Shown here: one piece after another, positions 30,052 to 41,900 of the stretch
Layout: each line of letters begins with the position of its first letter
Position numbering within the stretch: the stretch's first letter is position 1
DNA from: Acanthamoeba lenticulata
Taxonomy: Eukaryota; Discosea; Longamoebia; Acanthamoebidae
Direction of reading: 5' to 3'
NCBI GenBank assembly: GCA_002179805.1
Contig: NAVB01000023.1
Location: 1-46,508 of the forward strand
Length of the DNA stretch: 46,508 nt
The notes under the pieces: model-generated
Seen by the model: only the letters and a program-made list of their open reading frames with translations
Told to the model about the DNA's origin: nothing
Databases searched by the model: none
Made by a program: the position numbers and the translations under genes

Positions 30052-32607
30052 ATGGAGGACTGCAACCCCAGATGGAAGTCCAAGATCGACACACATGCTG
30101 TCGAGTACCAGCGAAACAAGCAAGAGATGCAGGTGCTCGTGGATGAACTTCAGGAGAGGTTGCGATTAAGCCTGAACCAAGGCGACCCCAAATCAATCGA
30201 GCGGCACCTGCGCTCTGGCCAGTTGCTCGGTTCGTCTCGAAGCCCCCACCCATGATGAGCCATTCTCCTCCTTTTCTCTCATCTAAAACCAAATCTTGTT
30301 GCTTCTTGTGCCAACCCTCCAGCACGAGACCGCATCGACTTGGTGCTGGACCAAGACTCTCCATTCCTCGAGCTCATGCCCCTGGCCGGTTACGACCAGG
30401 ACGGCATCGAGCTGGGCGGCTCGGTCGTGGGCGGCATCGGCCTCGTCTGGTCCGGACCTCCCTCGCTCGCTCGTGGTCTCTGCCCCACCAGGCTGTTGAC
30501 ACACCGCCGGGCTGCAGCGGTGTGGAATGCATGGTGTCGGCGAGCGTCAGCACGATCAAGGGCGGCGCCATGAACGAGGTGTCGGTCATGAAGTCGCTGC
30601 GCCTGGGCGAGATCGCCTACGAGAACCGCCTGCCCTGCATCTCCCTGATCCAGTCGGTATGCTCGCTATAGCTGACGAAGATGACGACCACCAACCATCA
30701 TCATCAACATCATCAACAACAACACATGATGGCAGGCGGGAGCCGATCTGCGCCAGCAGGATAAGGTGTTCCACCGGGGCGGCGCCGCGTTCCGTGAGCT
30801 TGCCAAGCGCTCCAAGGCGGGCCTGCCCACCATCAGCGTCGTCTTTGGCAGCAGCACAGCTGGTTCGCGTTTTCTTCTATTTTCATTTTGTATTATTTGA
30901 TTAATTTAAATATTTGATTTTTTTTTGGTTTTGTTGGGGTTAGGCGGAGCCTACAACCCGGGCATGTCGGACTACGTGATCATGGTCAAGAACCAGGCCA
31001 AGGTCTTTCTCGGCGGTCCGCCGCTCGTGAAGATGGCCACCGGCGAGGAAGTCGACGATGAGAGGTACCTCCACGGGCACGCCACAAGAGCCCTCGGCTC
31101 TCTTCCTCTCTTCCTCTTTCGGTCTAACGTGGCCGCTTCTCCGCTGCAGCTTGGGCGGGGCGGACATGCACAGCCGCGTGTCGGGCGTGTCGGACTTCTT
31201 GGCGGTGAACGAGCACGACGCCATTCTCAAGGCGCGGCAGATCGTCCACAACCTCCAGTGGACCAAGCGGACGGCCCTTCCGCGCCTCCACCTGAGCGAC
31301 CACATCGAGGAGCCCTTCTACGATCCCGGTACCTCCTTTCCATTCTTGTCATTCCTTCCACTACTCGAATACTTATTTATTGGTTTTAATAAACATTTTT
31401 TATTTTTGTTTTTTTTAAAAAAACAACAAAAACAATACAAAAAACAGAGGAGATTCTGGGCATCGCATCGGCCAACATTCGGATCCCGTTTGACGCGCGG
31501 GAGGTGATCGCGCGCATCACCGACGGCTCGCGGTTCACCGAATTCAAGCCCCTCTACGGCCCGACGCTGGTGACCTGCTTCGCCAAAGTGTTTGGCATCC
31601 CCGTCGGCATCCTCAGCAACAACGGTCCGTTTCTTAGTCTCTTGCGAGGCGGCCTCCTTGTGGATGCCCGCGGGCGGTGTGCTGACCGTGTGCCCGTGCC
31701 TACTCGCGCACGTGTGCAGGCGTGCTGTTCAGCGAGGCCGCGTGCAAGGGCACGCAGTTCATCGAGCTGTGCAACCAGCGGAACATCCCGCTCCTCTTCT
31801 TCCAGAACATCACGGGCTTCATGGTGGGCAAGAAATACGAGGTCCTCCCACGCCCTCCTTCCTCTCTGCCAATCAACGACGACGACATGCTGTGTGTCGA
31901 CAAAAACCTCACACATGACGATGGCGGACAGGAGGGCGGGATGATCAAGCACGGCTCCAAGTTCATCAACGCGGTCTCCAACAGCGGCGTGCCGCACATC
32001 ACCCTCCTCATGGGCGCCTCCTACGGGGCCGGCAACTACGGGATGTGCGGGCGGGCCTATCGGCCGCGCTTCCTCTTTGCGTGGCCCAACGCCAAGTGCT
32101 CGGTCATGGGCCCCGACCAGCTCACCGGCGTACGGCCTTGAAAATTATTTTTATAATTAACGATTTATTTATTTATTTATGTATTTATAAATTAGTACGA
32201 GTTGATTAATCCATTTATTTATAAATAAATAAATAAATAAAATGTTAATCGTGGGCCTGCCCAACAGGTGATGGACATCGTGTTCCGGGAGGCGGCCAAG
32301 AAGGCGGGCAAGGCCATCGACGAGGACCAGGCCAACGCGCGCAAGGAGATGTTCCGGCAAGTCGTGGAGGACCAGTCGTCGGCCTACTACACGTCCTCCC
32401 GCATTATCGACGACGGCATCATCGGTACGCGCGCTCACGATGTCCTTGTGGCCGGTCGTTCGTGTGATCGCGTTGTGTTTTGATCACAAACGCACTTGGG
32501 CGAGAGCAGATCCGAGGGACACGAGGAACGTGCTGGGCCTCTGCCTCTCTGTAGTGTACTCGGCCGAGGTCAAGGGCGACAATACGTCTGGCGTGTCGCG
32601 CCTCTGA
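30052..32607 (+). CDS. Acyl-CoA carboxylase beta chain (MCC-beta-like), C-terminal SRL
   Basis: Carboxyltransferase half of a biotin-dependent acyl-CoA carboxylase. Exons: 30052..30229, 30323..30449, 30518..30656, 30736..30862, 30944..31064, 31150..31328, 31448..31624, 31720..31841, 31932..32129, 32268..32424 and 32510..32607, giving 540 residues. Key motifs: [33 protein letters not shown], the first oxyanion region [44 protein letters not shown], and the second oxyanion region [16 protein letters not shown]. The end, [16 protein letters not shown], is MCC-beta-like. Methylcrotonyl-CoA is the likeliest substrate. Geranyl- or another acyl-CoA is possible. The biotin-carboxylase alpha partner is not in the window. 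Unlike animal and plant MCC-beta, the N-terminus ([20 protein letters not shown]) is not a convincing presequence, and the protein ends -GVSRL, a canonical PTS1. Confidence 0.93.
32163..32240. repeat. Intron with 18-bp perfect inverted ATTT/AAAT repeat
   Basis: Within the carboxylase intron 32130-32267, (ATTT)4AT at 32163-32180 is the exact complement of the ATAAATAA tract at 32221-32240. It could fold as an 18-bp hairpin with a 40-base loop. Similar ATTT-type tracts occur in introns near 37100, 45003 and 45950. Confidence 0.8.
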
Positions 32608-32937
32608 TGCGCTGTCCTCAAGAGGCGGCCGGACCAAAACGTTAGACGAGGATCTCTCGCGCACTTGGGCCAAACGTCCCATGCGCTGGGCAGTGTGGAA
32701 CCACAACAGGCCTCTTGGGTGACCAACGTTGAGGGTGTGAAGGATCTGCGCTACCAAACCTCAAGGCTTCTCCTCGCCGATTGGGTCTTCGTCTTGAAGT
32801 GAAAGTTCTTTATTATTCGTTTATTGCTGGTGTCGACCCACCACCACCACATAAAAAGCGGATCCCTGTCGGCTCTGCTCTCCTCGTCCTTGCCCTTCGT
32901 CACACCACCACAGGCACCACACCCGGACGGACGGACG
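32608..32937. other. Spacer between carboxylase and xylanase genes
   Basis: Three hundred thirty bases with no gene. They hold the 3' end of the carboxylase transcript and the promoter of the GH10 gene. Nothing distinctive is seen. Confidence 0.45.
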
Positions 32938-35900
32938 ATGAAGATCTTTGCCATCGTCTCCTTGCAGCTGCTCGTGCAGGCCCTCGTGCTGCTGTCACTG
33001 CTCTCGGCCGTGCGGCCGGCGAGTGCACAGACAAACGTGGCCGTCAATGTCGCCGACGCGGGCTTCTGGGGCACCGCCGGAGCCACAAAGACCAACGTAC
33101 ATCTCCCCTTTGACGCATGGGCTTACGTGCATATCTCGAGGATTGATCGTACCATGGGGGCAACAACGACAGCTAAACTTGGGCGCCGGCCAACCGGCAG
33201 CGACGGCGATGCGCATCTACGTGCCCACCACCACGACCAACGTGCGTCCTCTCCTCGAACTCCCTCTTGTGTCACTTCTTGATGCTCTTCTCGTGTATGA
33301 AGTTGTGGGATAACGGCCTCGGCATCGATACCACCTACACCACGAACGTGCCCAAAGGCCACTGGCTCCTGCTCAAGTTCTCTGTCCGCCAAGTACGTCG
33401 TTGTATGTGGTCTCTTTGCCGCTCCTCTCCAAAAATGGCGTACAATATCGCGTTGCGCATACCACGGATCGATTGGTCCGGAGATAAAAGAGAAGACAAG
33501 CAAGAAAGGGAGCCGCTTGGGAGCTAAACCATCACATTCCCCCTTGGGCTCCTGTTGCGTGTTGTAGGTGGCCGGCCAGTCCAACTTCGCTACGGGGATC
33601 AGGGGCAACCTGCAAGTCCGCTCCGATGCTGGAAGTGGAGGCAACTCGCTCGACTGCAATTACCCGTGCGATTCGACCAACTGGTGCAACTACTCGCTCC
33701 CCATCCAGGCCGCCGACGCCTACAGCAACGCCTCCCCGGCTAAGCTCTACTTCCAGGTCCAACTAAGCCTTCTTTTTCTTTTACATTATTTTTATAATTA
33801 CGATTTTATGCAAATATTTTTTTTAACCAACATCGAAAAACAAAACAACAGCTGAACGAAGGCCCGCAAACGTTCGACATTGCGGTGACGTCGCTCACCT
33901 ACTATGGCGCCACCAAGCCTTCGACATCGCTGCAGGCGTTCTACTACCCGGGCCGCGGTGATGCCAGCGCGGCCTGGCGCACGGCGGCCAACGCGCGGAT
34001 CGAGACCGTGCGCAAATCAGACCTGAACGTCAAGGTCGTCGACGCCAACAACAACCCCATCAGCGGCGCCACGGTGGCCGTTCAGCAGCAGCGCCACGAG
34101 TTCCGGTTCGGCACGGCGGTGGACCACTGGCTCGTCGCCGGGGGCAGCAATCCCACCTACAACCAGCGCATCGCGCAGTACTTCAACCACATCACCCTCG
34201 AGAACGGCCTCAAGTGGGTCGCTTGGGTACATCAACTCAGGCCCTTGAGTCGGGCTGTGGATAGAGAGCGCGGGCTGACATGAGGACATACACAACACAA
34301 CAGGAATCGGACAACGGGACGTCGGCGGTGGCCGCGCTGCAGTGGGCAGCGGCCAACAACTTGTCGGTCACGGGCCACAACCTGCTCTGGGCCCGATTCA
34401 ACTATAACTATTACATGCCCGAGGACACCTGGACGATGACCGCCGCGCAGCTGCGGCCTCGGATTCTCAACCACGTAGCCTGTGCGTCCAGCCCTTGTGT
34501 GAAATGGGAAAATGATATGCTCACCACGCTGGGCTGGTGTTGTTGTGGGACAGCGATCATCGCGCGCACCAAGGCCTACGTCTCCGAGTGGGACGTGATC
34601 AACGAACCTCTCGACAACTTCGACGTGCAGGGCCTGGTTCCTTCCACCAACGTCCAGCAAACCAACGGCGTGCTGGGCAACGCCTTTTCTGCCGAGCTCT
34701 TCAACTACACGTACGTTTCATGCCTTGTCGCCACAATGATCTCCTCCGCCAAGGTCAAATGTCAGTCAACGCCTGACCTCGCGACATCAGGTACACTCAG
34801 CTGCGTTCGGCGGCTAACCCGTCGCCCAACCTGTTCGTCAACGACTACAGCGTCATCGAGGGCCTCGACGTCACGCGCCGCATCTACACGGCCAACTTCA
34901 CCAAGTACATCAAGCAGCGCAGCCCCTACATCACCGGCTACGGCTTCCAGGCCCACGTCAGCCAGTACATCATCCCCATCAACGAGCTCCAGGCCCGCTA
35001 CGACTAGTACGTTTGTCTTTGTTCTGGTTTCTCGTGGTTCATGCTCACTTGCTGGTTTGGTGCACACAGCTTGATGGGCGTTGACGCGTCGTTCAAGGCC
35101 GATATTTCGGAGCTGGACATCGCGACGGCCGACGAGCAGCTGCAGGCCGACTACCTCGAGGATTTTATCACCTTCTTCTTCAGCCAGCCCAAGATCCTCC
35201 ACATCACCCAGTGGGGCTTCTGGGAGGGCGCGCACTACTGCCCGATCTGCGCGCTCTGGCGACAGAACTGGGAAGCCAAGCCCGCCGGCTCGCGCTTCCT
35301 CGACCTCGTCTACAACCGCTGGTGGACGTCAGCCAGCACGACGACGTCGTCCGCCGGGACGGCCGCCGTGCGCGCGTTCTACGGACGCCACAAGGTGACC
35401 GCGTCCTTCAACGGAGTGGCAAAGAGCGTCGACGTGAACCTCGTGTCGACAGGCACCAATGGCCAGGTCGTCATTCAGCTCAACACCGTGGCCCCGGCCA
35501 CCTCGGCCTCGCCATCGTCATCGAGACCTCCCGCCACGCCGTCTTCCACTCGCTCGCCTGCGGCCTCACCGTCGCGCTCGCCTGCGGCGTCTCCGTCACG
35601 ATCGCCCGCGGCCTCGCCGTCGAGATCCCCAGCGGCCGCGTCGCCGTCGCGCTCGCCCGCGGCATCTCCGTCGCGCTCGCCCGTGGCTCCGTCGCCGTCG
35701 ACAGCGTCGACGATCACGACGACCGGGCCGCACGCGCTGAGCACCTACGCCGCCACGCCGGGCTCCACCATCACCGTCACCACGCGGGTCAACGTGGGTT
35801 CGACGCCCGTCAACGGCTTCGTCGGCTACCACATCGCCCCGGCGGGCGATTACAGCGACCAGAACACGATCGCCATCGAGGCGACCAGCGTGGTCCTGGC

Positions 35901-36417
35901 GGCCCGGACGACCACCACCTTCAGCTTCAGCGCGACGCTGGACAGCAACGCGGCGCCGGGACAATATTGGCTGACGGTGGCCGTGTGGGACGCGTCGTGG
36001 AACAACATCGCGTGGGACACCAACTTGGCCACGTTGACCGTCTATCCGCCTTCGCCCACGATCGACCCGCTGGGCGTGTGGCCTTCGTCCGTCCTGCCCG
36101 GCGCACAGATCCAAGTCAACTTCACCGTGAATTTGGCCGCCACGGCCTACACGGGCGCCTTCGTCGGCTACAGCTTCGCGCCACGCGGCCAGTGGGACAA
36201 CAAGCTAGTCGAGCAGTTTGACTGGGGCACCTCGGGCAATGGTGTCGATCTGGCGGCTCGGTCCGTGCGCAAGTACAGCTTCACCACAACCGTCCCCAAT
36301 GACGCCGCGCCTGGCAGCTATGACCTCAACATCGGCGCGTGGGACTCGGCCTGGAACACGATCGTCTTTAGCGCGGGCGCCGACTCAGGCGCTGTGCTTG
36401 TTGTTCGGAGCGCGTAG
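32938..36417 (+). CDS. Secreted glycoside hydrolase family 10 (xylanase-type), multimodular
   Basis: Probably cleaves beta-1,4-xylan or a related glucan outside the cell. Exons: 32938..33096, 33173..33241, 33303..33392, 33568..33756, 33852..34226, 34304..34481, 34554..34710, 34791..35006 and 35070..36417, giving 926 residues. A signal peptide (1-30, ...VRPASA|Q) leads to a beta-rich module (about 31-215, TAMRIYVPTTTTNLWDNG, HWLLLKFSVRQ), probably carbohydrate-binding. The GH10 barrel follows (about 225-590): HEFRFGTAVDHW, FNHITLENGLKW, GHNLLWAR. The acid/base is E371 in WDVINEP and the nucleophile is E492 in ISELD, so it should be active. A Ser/Pro linker with SPSRSPAA repeats leads to two related C-terminal domains (about 697-804 and 805-926) that share GFVGYHIAP / AFVGYSFAP and WDASWNNIAWD / WDSAWNTIVFS. 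Plant and bacterial-type modules suggest ancient transfer, which is inference. Confidence 0.93.
35530..35705 (+). repeat. Tandem SPSRSPAA-coding repeats in the GH10 linker
   Basis: About six degenerate 24-base units encode SRSPAASP, one of them with an extra Ala. They make a rigid, probably O-glycosylated spacer between the catalytic domain and the C-terminal modules. Such arrays often change length between strains. Confidence 0.8.
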
Positions 36418-36523
36418 GAAGCTTGTTTCGAAACAGTTTCAAAATTATTTAATTATTTTTCGGAAGGCCAGTCTATGTTTCGTTTGGGAGTTTGCTGTTG
36501 TTGGGTTCTTGAACACTAACAAG

Positions 36524-38717
36524 ATGAGCTCCGTGGGCGCATCGAATGAGGCCTCATTCGATGGAGGAAGCCAGAAGCGACGCACGATCGAGCATGTAAT
36601 TGTCCTCATGCTCGAGAACCGCTCCTTCGACAACGCACTGGGCTACCTGGATGCACACCACCCCTTCTACGGACTGCATCCTCCAGCAACTGCAGGCGAG
36701 GGTGGCGCATCCAAGGCCCCCACTTCTTCTGCTTTAGGCGGAAGAGGCCAACAGCAGGCGGAGGCTGACAGCAAGGCTGCCGAGGACCCCAGACGACAAC
36801 GGCAAGATGCAACAGCAAAGACGGCCTTGCCAAGCATGAACAGGGCCTTGTTCAACGTGGTCTCGTCCACCACAGCCACCGAAGAAGGCACCCCTGTGGA
36901 GGAAGAGGAGAAGGTGTGGCCCGAGCCTCGCGCCCAGTTCTACACGCCCGTCGATCCGCCGCATTCGCACAAAGAAATCATGGAGCAGATGTTTGGCGAG
37001 GGCCGCGTCCCTTCCTTCCCCTCCACCACCCAGCCCACGGTACGCAATCCCTTCTCTCCATTCCCCATTCGATTCTTATTTTAATCATTTAAATCAAAAT
37101 AAAATAAAATAAAATAAATCGATTTGCAGCCGGACATGAGCGGCTTCCTCTCGTGGTACAAGCGGCGCTGCGGGGAGTGGCGCTACCCGCACAAGCTCGA
37201 CCCGGACGAGCACCACAAGGTCATGCACGCCTACACGCCCGCCGACCTCCCCGTCCTCAGGTGCGCCAGCCAGCCTCGGCCTCTTGTCCTCCTCGCCGCC
37301 AACGTCTCCTCCTCACCTGTGCGCCGTTCTGGTGGTGCAGTACGCTGGCGCGCGAGTACGCCTTCAGCGACTCGTGGTTCTGCTCCATGCCCGGGCCCAC
37401 AGCGCCCAACAGGCAGTTCCTGCACTCGGCCACGTCGGGCGGCCACACGGCCAACAGCGGCCGGCCGCAGCACCAGCCGACCCTGTTTGACATGCTCGAC
37501 GCCGCGGACAAGCCGTGGCGCGTGTACTACCACGACATCCCGTCGTGCCTCACCTTCTCCCGCGCGCTCGGCCGGCCCGACTTTGCCCAGCGCTTTGTGC
37601 GCTTTGACGAGCGGTTCGAGTCCGACCTCGAGCGCAACAACGCCGACGACTTCCCGGCCTATTGCTTCATCGAGCCGCGCATCTTTGACGACCCGGTCAA
37701 CGGCCTCTACTCCAACGACCAGCATCCGCCGCACGACGTGCGCCGCGGCGAGGCCCTGCTGGCCCGCGTCTACGAGGCCCTGCGCAACTCACCCCGCTGG
37801 GAGACGTCCCTGCTGGTCGTGCTCTACGACGAGCACGGCGGCTATTACGACCACGTCCCGCCGCCCTACGTCCGGCCCGGGCCGAGCGGCGCGGCGTCGG
37901 CGTTTGACTTTTCGCTGCTGGGCCCGCGCGTGCCGGCCGTCTTTGTGTCGCCGCAGCTCGCGCGGCGCCAGCCGCCCGTGCGGCCGCGCTCGCCCGACCA
38001 GTATTTCACGCACGAGTCGCTCATCCTCACCCTGGCCAAGGTCCGTGTCTCTGTGTTTGTGCCTGTGCCTGTGCCTGTGTGTGTGTTCGCGCAAGTCGTC
38101 TCTCATTCGAGGGGCGGTCGCGCGGGCACGCAACAGATGTGGGACCTCGACGCCAGCTTGCTCGAGTGGCAGCACGACTCGGCCCAAATCGCCACCTTTG
38201 AGTGGCTCTGGCAGGACACTTCCGCCGCCGAGGCCTCGGATTCCCACAAGGTGAGGCCCCGCTTGAGGCTCTTCCTTAACAAGAACATGAACGACAAGAA
38301 ACAGCACGTGAAGTGGTCTGACTGGATGGACCGCAGGAGGACGTGCGGCTGCCGTCGTGGCGGGACTTGGAGGCCGCGTCGGTGGCGTTTGAGCACGAGG
38401 GGATGGACCCCTACGAGGCCAACTACGAGGTCAAGTGGGTCGGATGGGCCGTCGCGCTGGCCCTCTATGTGCGCGACGACGTGCAGGCAGCCGACCCCGA
38501 CGTGCGCCGGTGGTGTGACGGCGTGATCGCCCTGCGCGAGACGCTGTCGGCCTACCCGCCCTTCATGGACGGCTTCAAGACGGTCATGGACCGCACTCGC
38601 CGGCAGCTCGCGGACGCCTGCGCCGCCACCGCGGAGCTGCGCGCCGAACTCGCCGCCGTCCGGCCTTCTTCGCTCCTGCCCCTTCTACTCCGTCTCGACG
38701 CCATCGTGCATTCTTGA
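36524..38717 (+). CDS. Phosphoesterase family protein (phospholipase C/AcpA type)
   Basis: Member of the bacterial phosphatidylcholine-PLC/acid phosphatase (alkaline-phosphatase-like) superfamily. Exons: 36524..37039, 37130..37260, 37341..38040, 38137..38250 and 38337..38717, giving 613 residues. The start of the domain is IEHVIVLMLENRSFDNALGY (metal ligands E31/N32, nucleophile region S34). Later motifs are SDSWFCSMPGPTAPNRQFLH, YFIEPR-like AYCFIEPRIF, and the metal-binding YDEHGGYYDHVPPP (about residue 377). A charged low-complexity insert (about 50-145) separates the first motif from the rest. No signal peptide precedes the domain, unlike most bacterial members, so it may act inside the cell. 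The C-terminal 120 residues (WVGWAVALALYVRDDV, helical region with Ala) are not part of the catalytic fold as I know it. Substrate unknown. Confidence 0.88.
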
Positions 38718-38955
38718 AATGAATTTTAAATAAATTAAAACAAAGAGCGAAAATAGACAGTAATTGGGTCAAGGTTGTGTTGAACAGAAGGCACACATGA
38801 GACAAAACGACCAGAAGAAGAGGAAGACGAGAGCGTGCGGGGAGGATGGAAGAGGAAGAGAAAGAGGATGATCTACAAGGGCGACGCGCACGTTTCAAAG
38901 GGAAAAAAAAGGAGATAAATCGACAAGGGTGTGGTGGCCGCCGGGCCGGGGAAGC

Positions 38956-41900
38956 TCAGTCGTCCTGCTGTTCAGAGTTGTACATCATGTACTGTTGCTG
39001 CTGCTGCTGTTGTGGCGGCGGTTGGTGGTGGAGCGGCGGTGGAAGGTGATGTCGCGGCATCGACGACTCGGCGTCGTAGCCGCCACCGCCTCCCCACGGC
39101 CCGCCCCGCGGGCCCATGCCGGGCATCTGCTGCTGCTGCGACGGGTGTCCTCCGCCCATCGGCGGGCCGCCAAATTGGGCGCTCATCGGCATCCCACCGC
39201 CGCTGCCGCCGGGCCCAAACGGGCCGGGCATGCCGGGCAGGCCGCGGCCGCCCATCCCCATCGAGCCGCCACCGCCGCCCAACTGCGACGACGGGTGGGA
39301 CATCGGGCCAGGGCCGCCGCGCATCATGTCCGGCAGCATCGGGCCGCCGCCATAGCCGCCGGGTCGCGGGCCGCCCATAGCGTGACCGCCGTAGGGATTC
39401 ATGAGGTGCGGAGGCAGTTGTTGTTGTTGCTGCTGCTGTTGATGCTGCTGCTGCTGGGCGAGCAGCCTGCGGTCGAGCATGGCGCGTTCCTGCTGCAGCC
39501 GATAGTCGAGCTCATGCTGCTGTTGTTGGTGCTGCTGCTCGAGCGACGACTGGCCGTAGCCGTGGTGCGGGCCCAGGCCGGCCTGGGCCATCGCGCGCTC
39601 GCGGCTCATCGGGTCGTCGACCATCGGCGGCATGCCGCCGCCCAGGCCGCCGCCACCGCCGCGGTCCCCCGCCAGGTGCGGCGGCAGCCCGCCGAGCCGC
39701 CCGCCCCGTGCGTCGTAGCTCAGGTGGTCCGGCTTGGGCGGGTAGCCGCCGCCGCCGCGGTCGGACATCATCGAGCGGCCGTCGCCGAGCCCCTCGAGGA
39801 CGCCTCGTGACCCGGCGAGGTCGTTGCCGCCGCCGGGGAAGGGCGGCAGGCCACCGCTTCCGCCGCCGCCACCCAGGTCGGCGCCGAGACCGGGCATGCG
39901 TCGCTGCGACATGTCGTTTTGCTGCATGAAGGGCGGCAGGCCGCTGCCGCCTCCGCCGAGTCCTGGTGGTGCTCGGTCCTGGCCTGGGAACAGCGGAGAT
40001 GAGGTCGAGCCCGCCGAGCCCGGCCCGCCCAGCTGCTGTTGCCCAAACGGCGGGCCGCCGCCACCGCCGCCGCCCATGTGTGTCATCCCGCCGCTCATCG
40101 GACCCACCGAGCCGTGGTCTGGCCATAGTTCGCATTGTCAGCACTAACAATAAATAAAAATAAAACAAAATAACGAAAACGAAACAATAACGTCAGAAAG
40201 AACGAAGGCGGGGGGCGGAACCTTCAAGCGAGCCGAGTGCGGCGCGGGAGGGTTCGTAGGCGGACTTGGAGGCCTTCTCCTGGAATGCGTCGTTGAGGCG
40301 CTGGACGATGAGGCGGACCGACGGGTAGGTGGCGGCGAGCTTGGCCAGACGCTGGATGTGGTCGCGGACCTGCTCGTAGCGGCCCTCCTCGAGCTGGATG
40401 AGGGCCATCATCTCGATGCCGGCCAGGACGACGACGGGCACGTAGGGAAACTCGGGGTGCTTGGCCAGCTCGCTGACCTCGTTGGTGCACTCGACCGCCA
40501 TCTCGCGAAGGCCCAGCGCGCAGTAGCACTGGGCCCGGATGACCTCGAGGAAGATGCGGAAGCTCAGCTTGGAGTAGTTGCCCGACTTGTCCCCGGCCAG
40601 CATCTTCTCGAGCTTCTCCAGCACCTGCAGCATCACTGCGTAATCGGCGTTGTAGTCCATCCGCAGCTTGGCCATCTCCAGCTCGGCCTGCACCGAGATG
40701 ATGGCCAGCGTCAGCGTGAAATTTCGGTTCAGCCCGCTCCCATTGGTCGCTCCGCCAGGGCCGCCGCCGCCAAGGCCGCCGCCGGGCGTGATGGTGTTGG
40801 AGAGGAGCGGCTCGAGCCGCATTTTGAGCTCGGTGAAGACCTCGAGCTTCTCCTCGTGGTGCGGCGAGGCGAGGCCGATGGTCATGAGGATGAGCATGTA
40901 GTAGTCGCTCGACCGGGTGTCAAGGTGCTGGCACATCTTGCGGGCCAGCTGCAGGTAGTACATCGTCTTGTCGGCCTCGGCTTGGCCTGACATGTAGTAG
41001 GCCAGGATCATCAGGCCCTGCGCCACGAGCCCGTCCGTCTGGTCAAACACGGCCCCGAGCGTGCGCCGCGCCTTCATCGCAAAGTCCATCGACGCCGCCT
41101 GGTGGCCCGTCACTCTCGCTCCTGTGGTCCATCCCCCAAAGCCCGCGTCAGCCAAGCCCGGCCCGGCCCAGCCCGCCAAAGCTTTGGGTTTTGAGGGGAA
41201 AAGCAAAAGAGAGTGGACGGGGGCGGGATGGGACGAACCATTGGCCAGAACGGCGTAGAGCTGGAAGGCGAGCGGCGTGCGCTGGTTGGATGTGACGACT
41301 CGCAGCGCGGCGCCGGGCTCGAAGATGGCCTCGTGGGCCGAGATGTGTCGCGAGATGTAGCGCTGGTAGGCGTCGATGTACATCGCAATGGCTGACGCCT
41401 GCGCCGGGTCGGCCGTGACCGCAGTCGATGTAGAGGATGAAGACGACGAGGATGAAGAGGCCCAGCCACCGCCACCGCCACTGCCGCCACCGCCATAGGC
41501 GGCCATCATGTCGCCTCCTCCGCTGCTGCCGCCACCGCCGCCGCCGTAGCCAGCCGGCCCTACGGACGTGTTAAACGAGTCTGTTGGCATCGCGCCGCCG
41601 CCATCGCTTGACGGCGAGAAGGGTCCACCTCCGCCGCCGCCGCCACCGCCGGCTGAGGACGGAGGCGACCCAGGCCCGCCATTCTTCTGGTAGAATTTGT
41701 CCTTCCAGTCCTGCCCAAAAAATAAAATGAATTAAATTAAAAATAATGGGAAAAAAACATATGTGGGCCCTGTGGCCCAGAAGGAAAGGAAATGCGATCG
41801 TCGTGGTGGTGTCGTGTGTTTGTGGCTTACCCAATTTGTTTGTTGAAAAAGAGGTAAAAGAAATTCGATTGAGAAGTTAATTGAATGCATTGACCAGAAG

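Noticed and set aside
35530..35705. SR-type (RS) splicing-factor domain
   Set aside because: The SPSRSPAA repeats sit after a signal peptide and a GH10 domain, so they are an extracellular linker and not an RS domain.
39415..39542. Regular CTG/CTT units as a CRISPR-like array
   Set aside because: They are polyglutamine codons in a eukaryotic gene without spacers.
38929..39810. A 293-codon plus-strand frame
   Set aside because: It is antisense to the Gly/Met/Gln-rich tail of the Zn2Cys6 gene. Its Leu and Ala runs come from CTG and GCC repeats.
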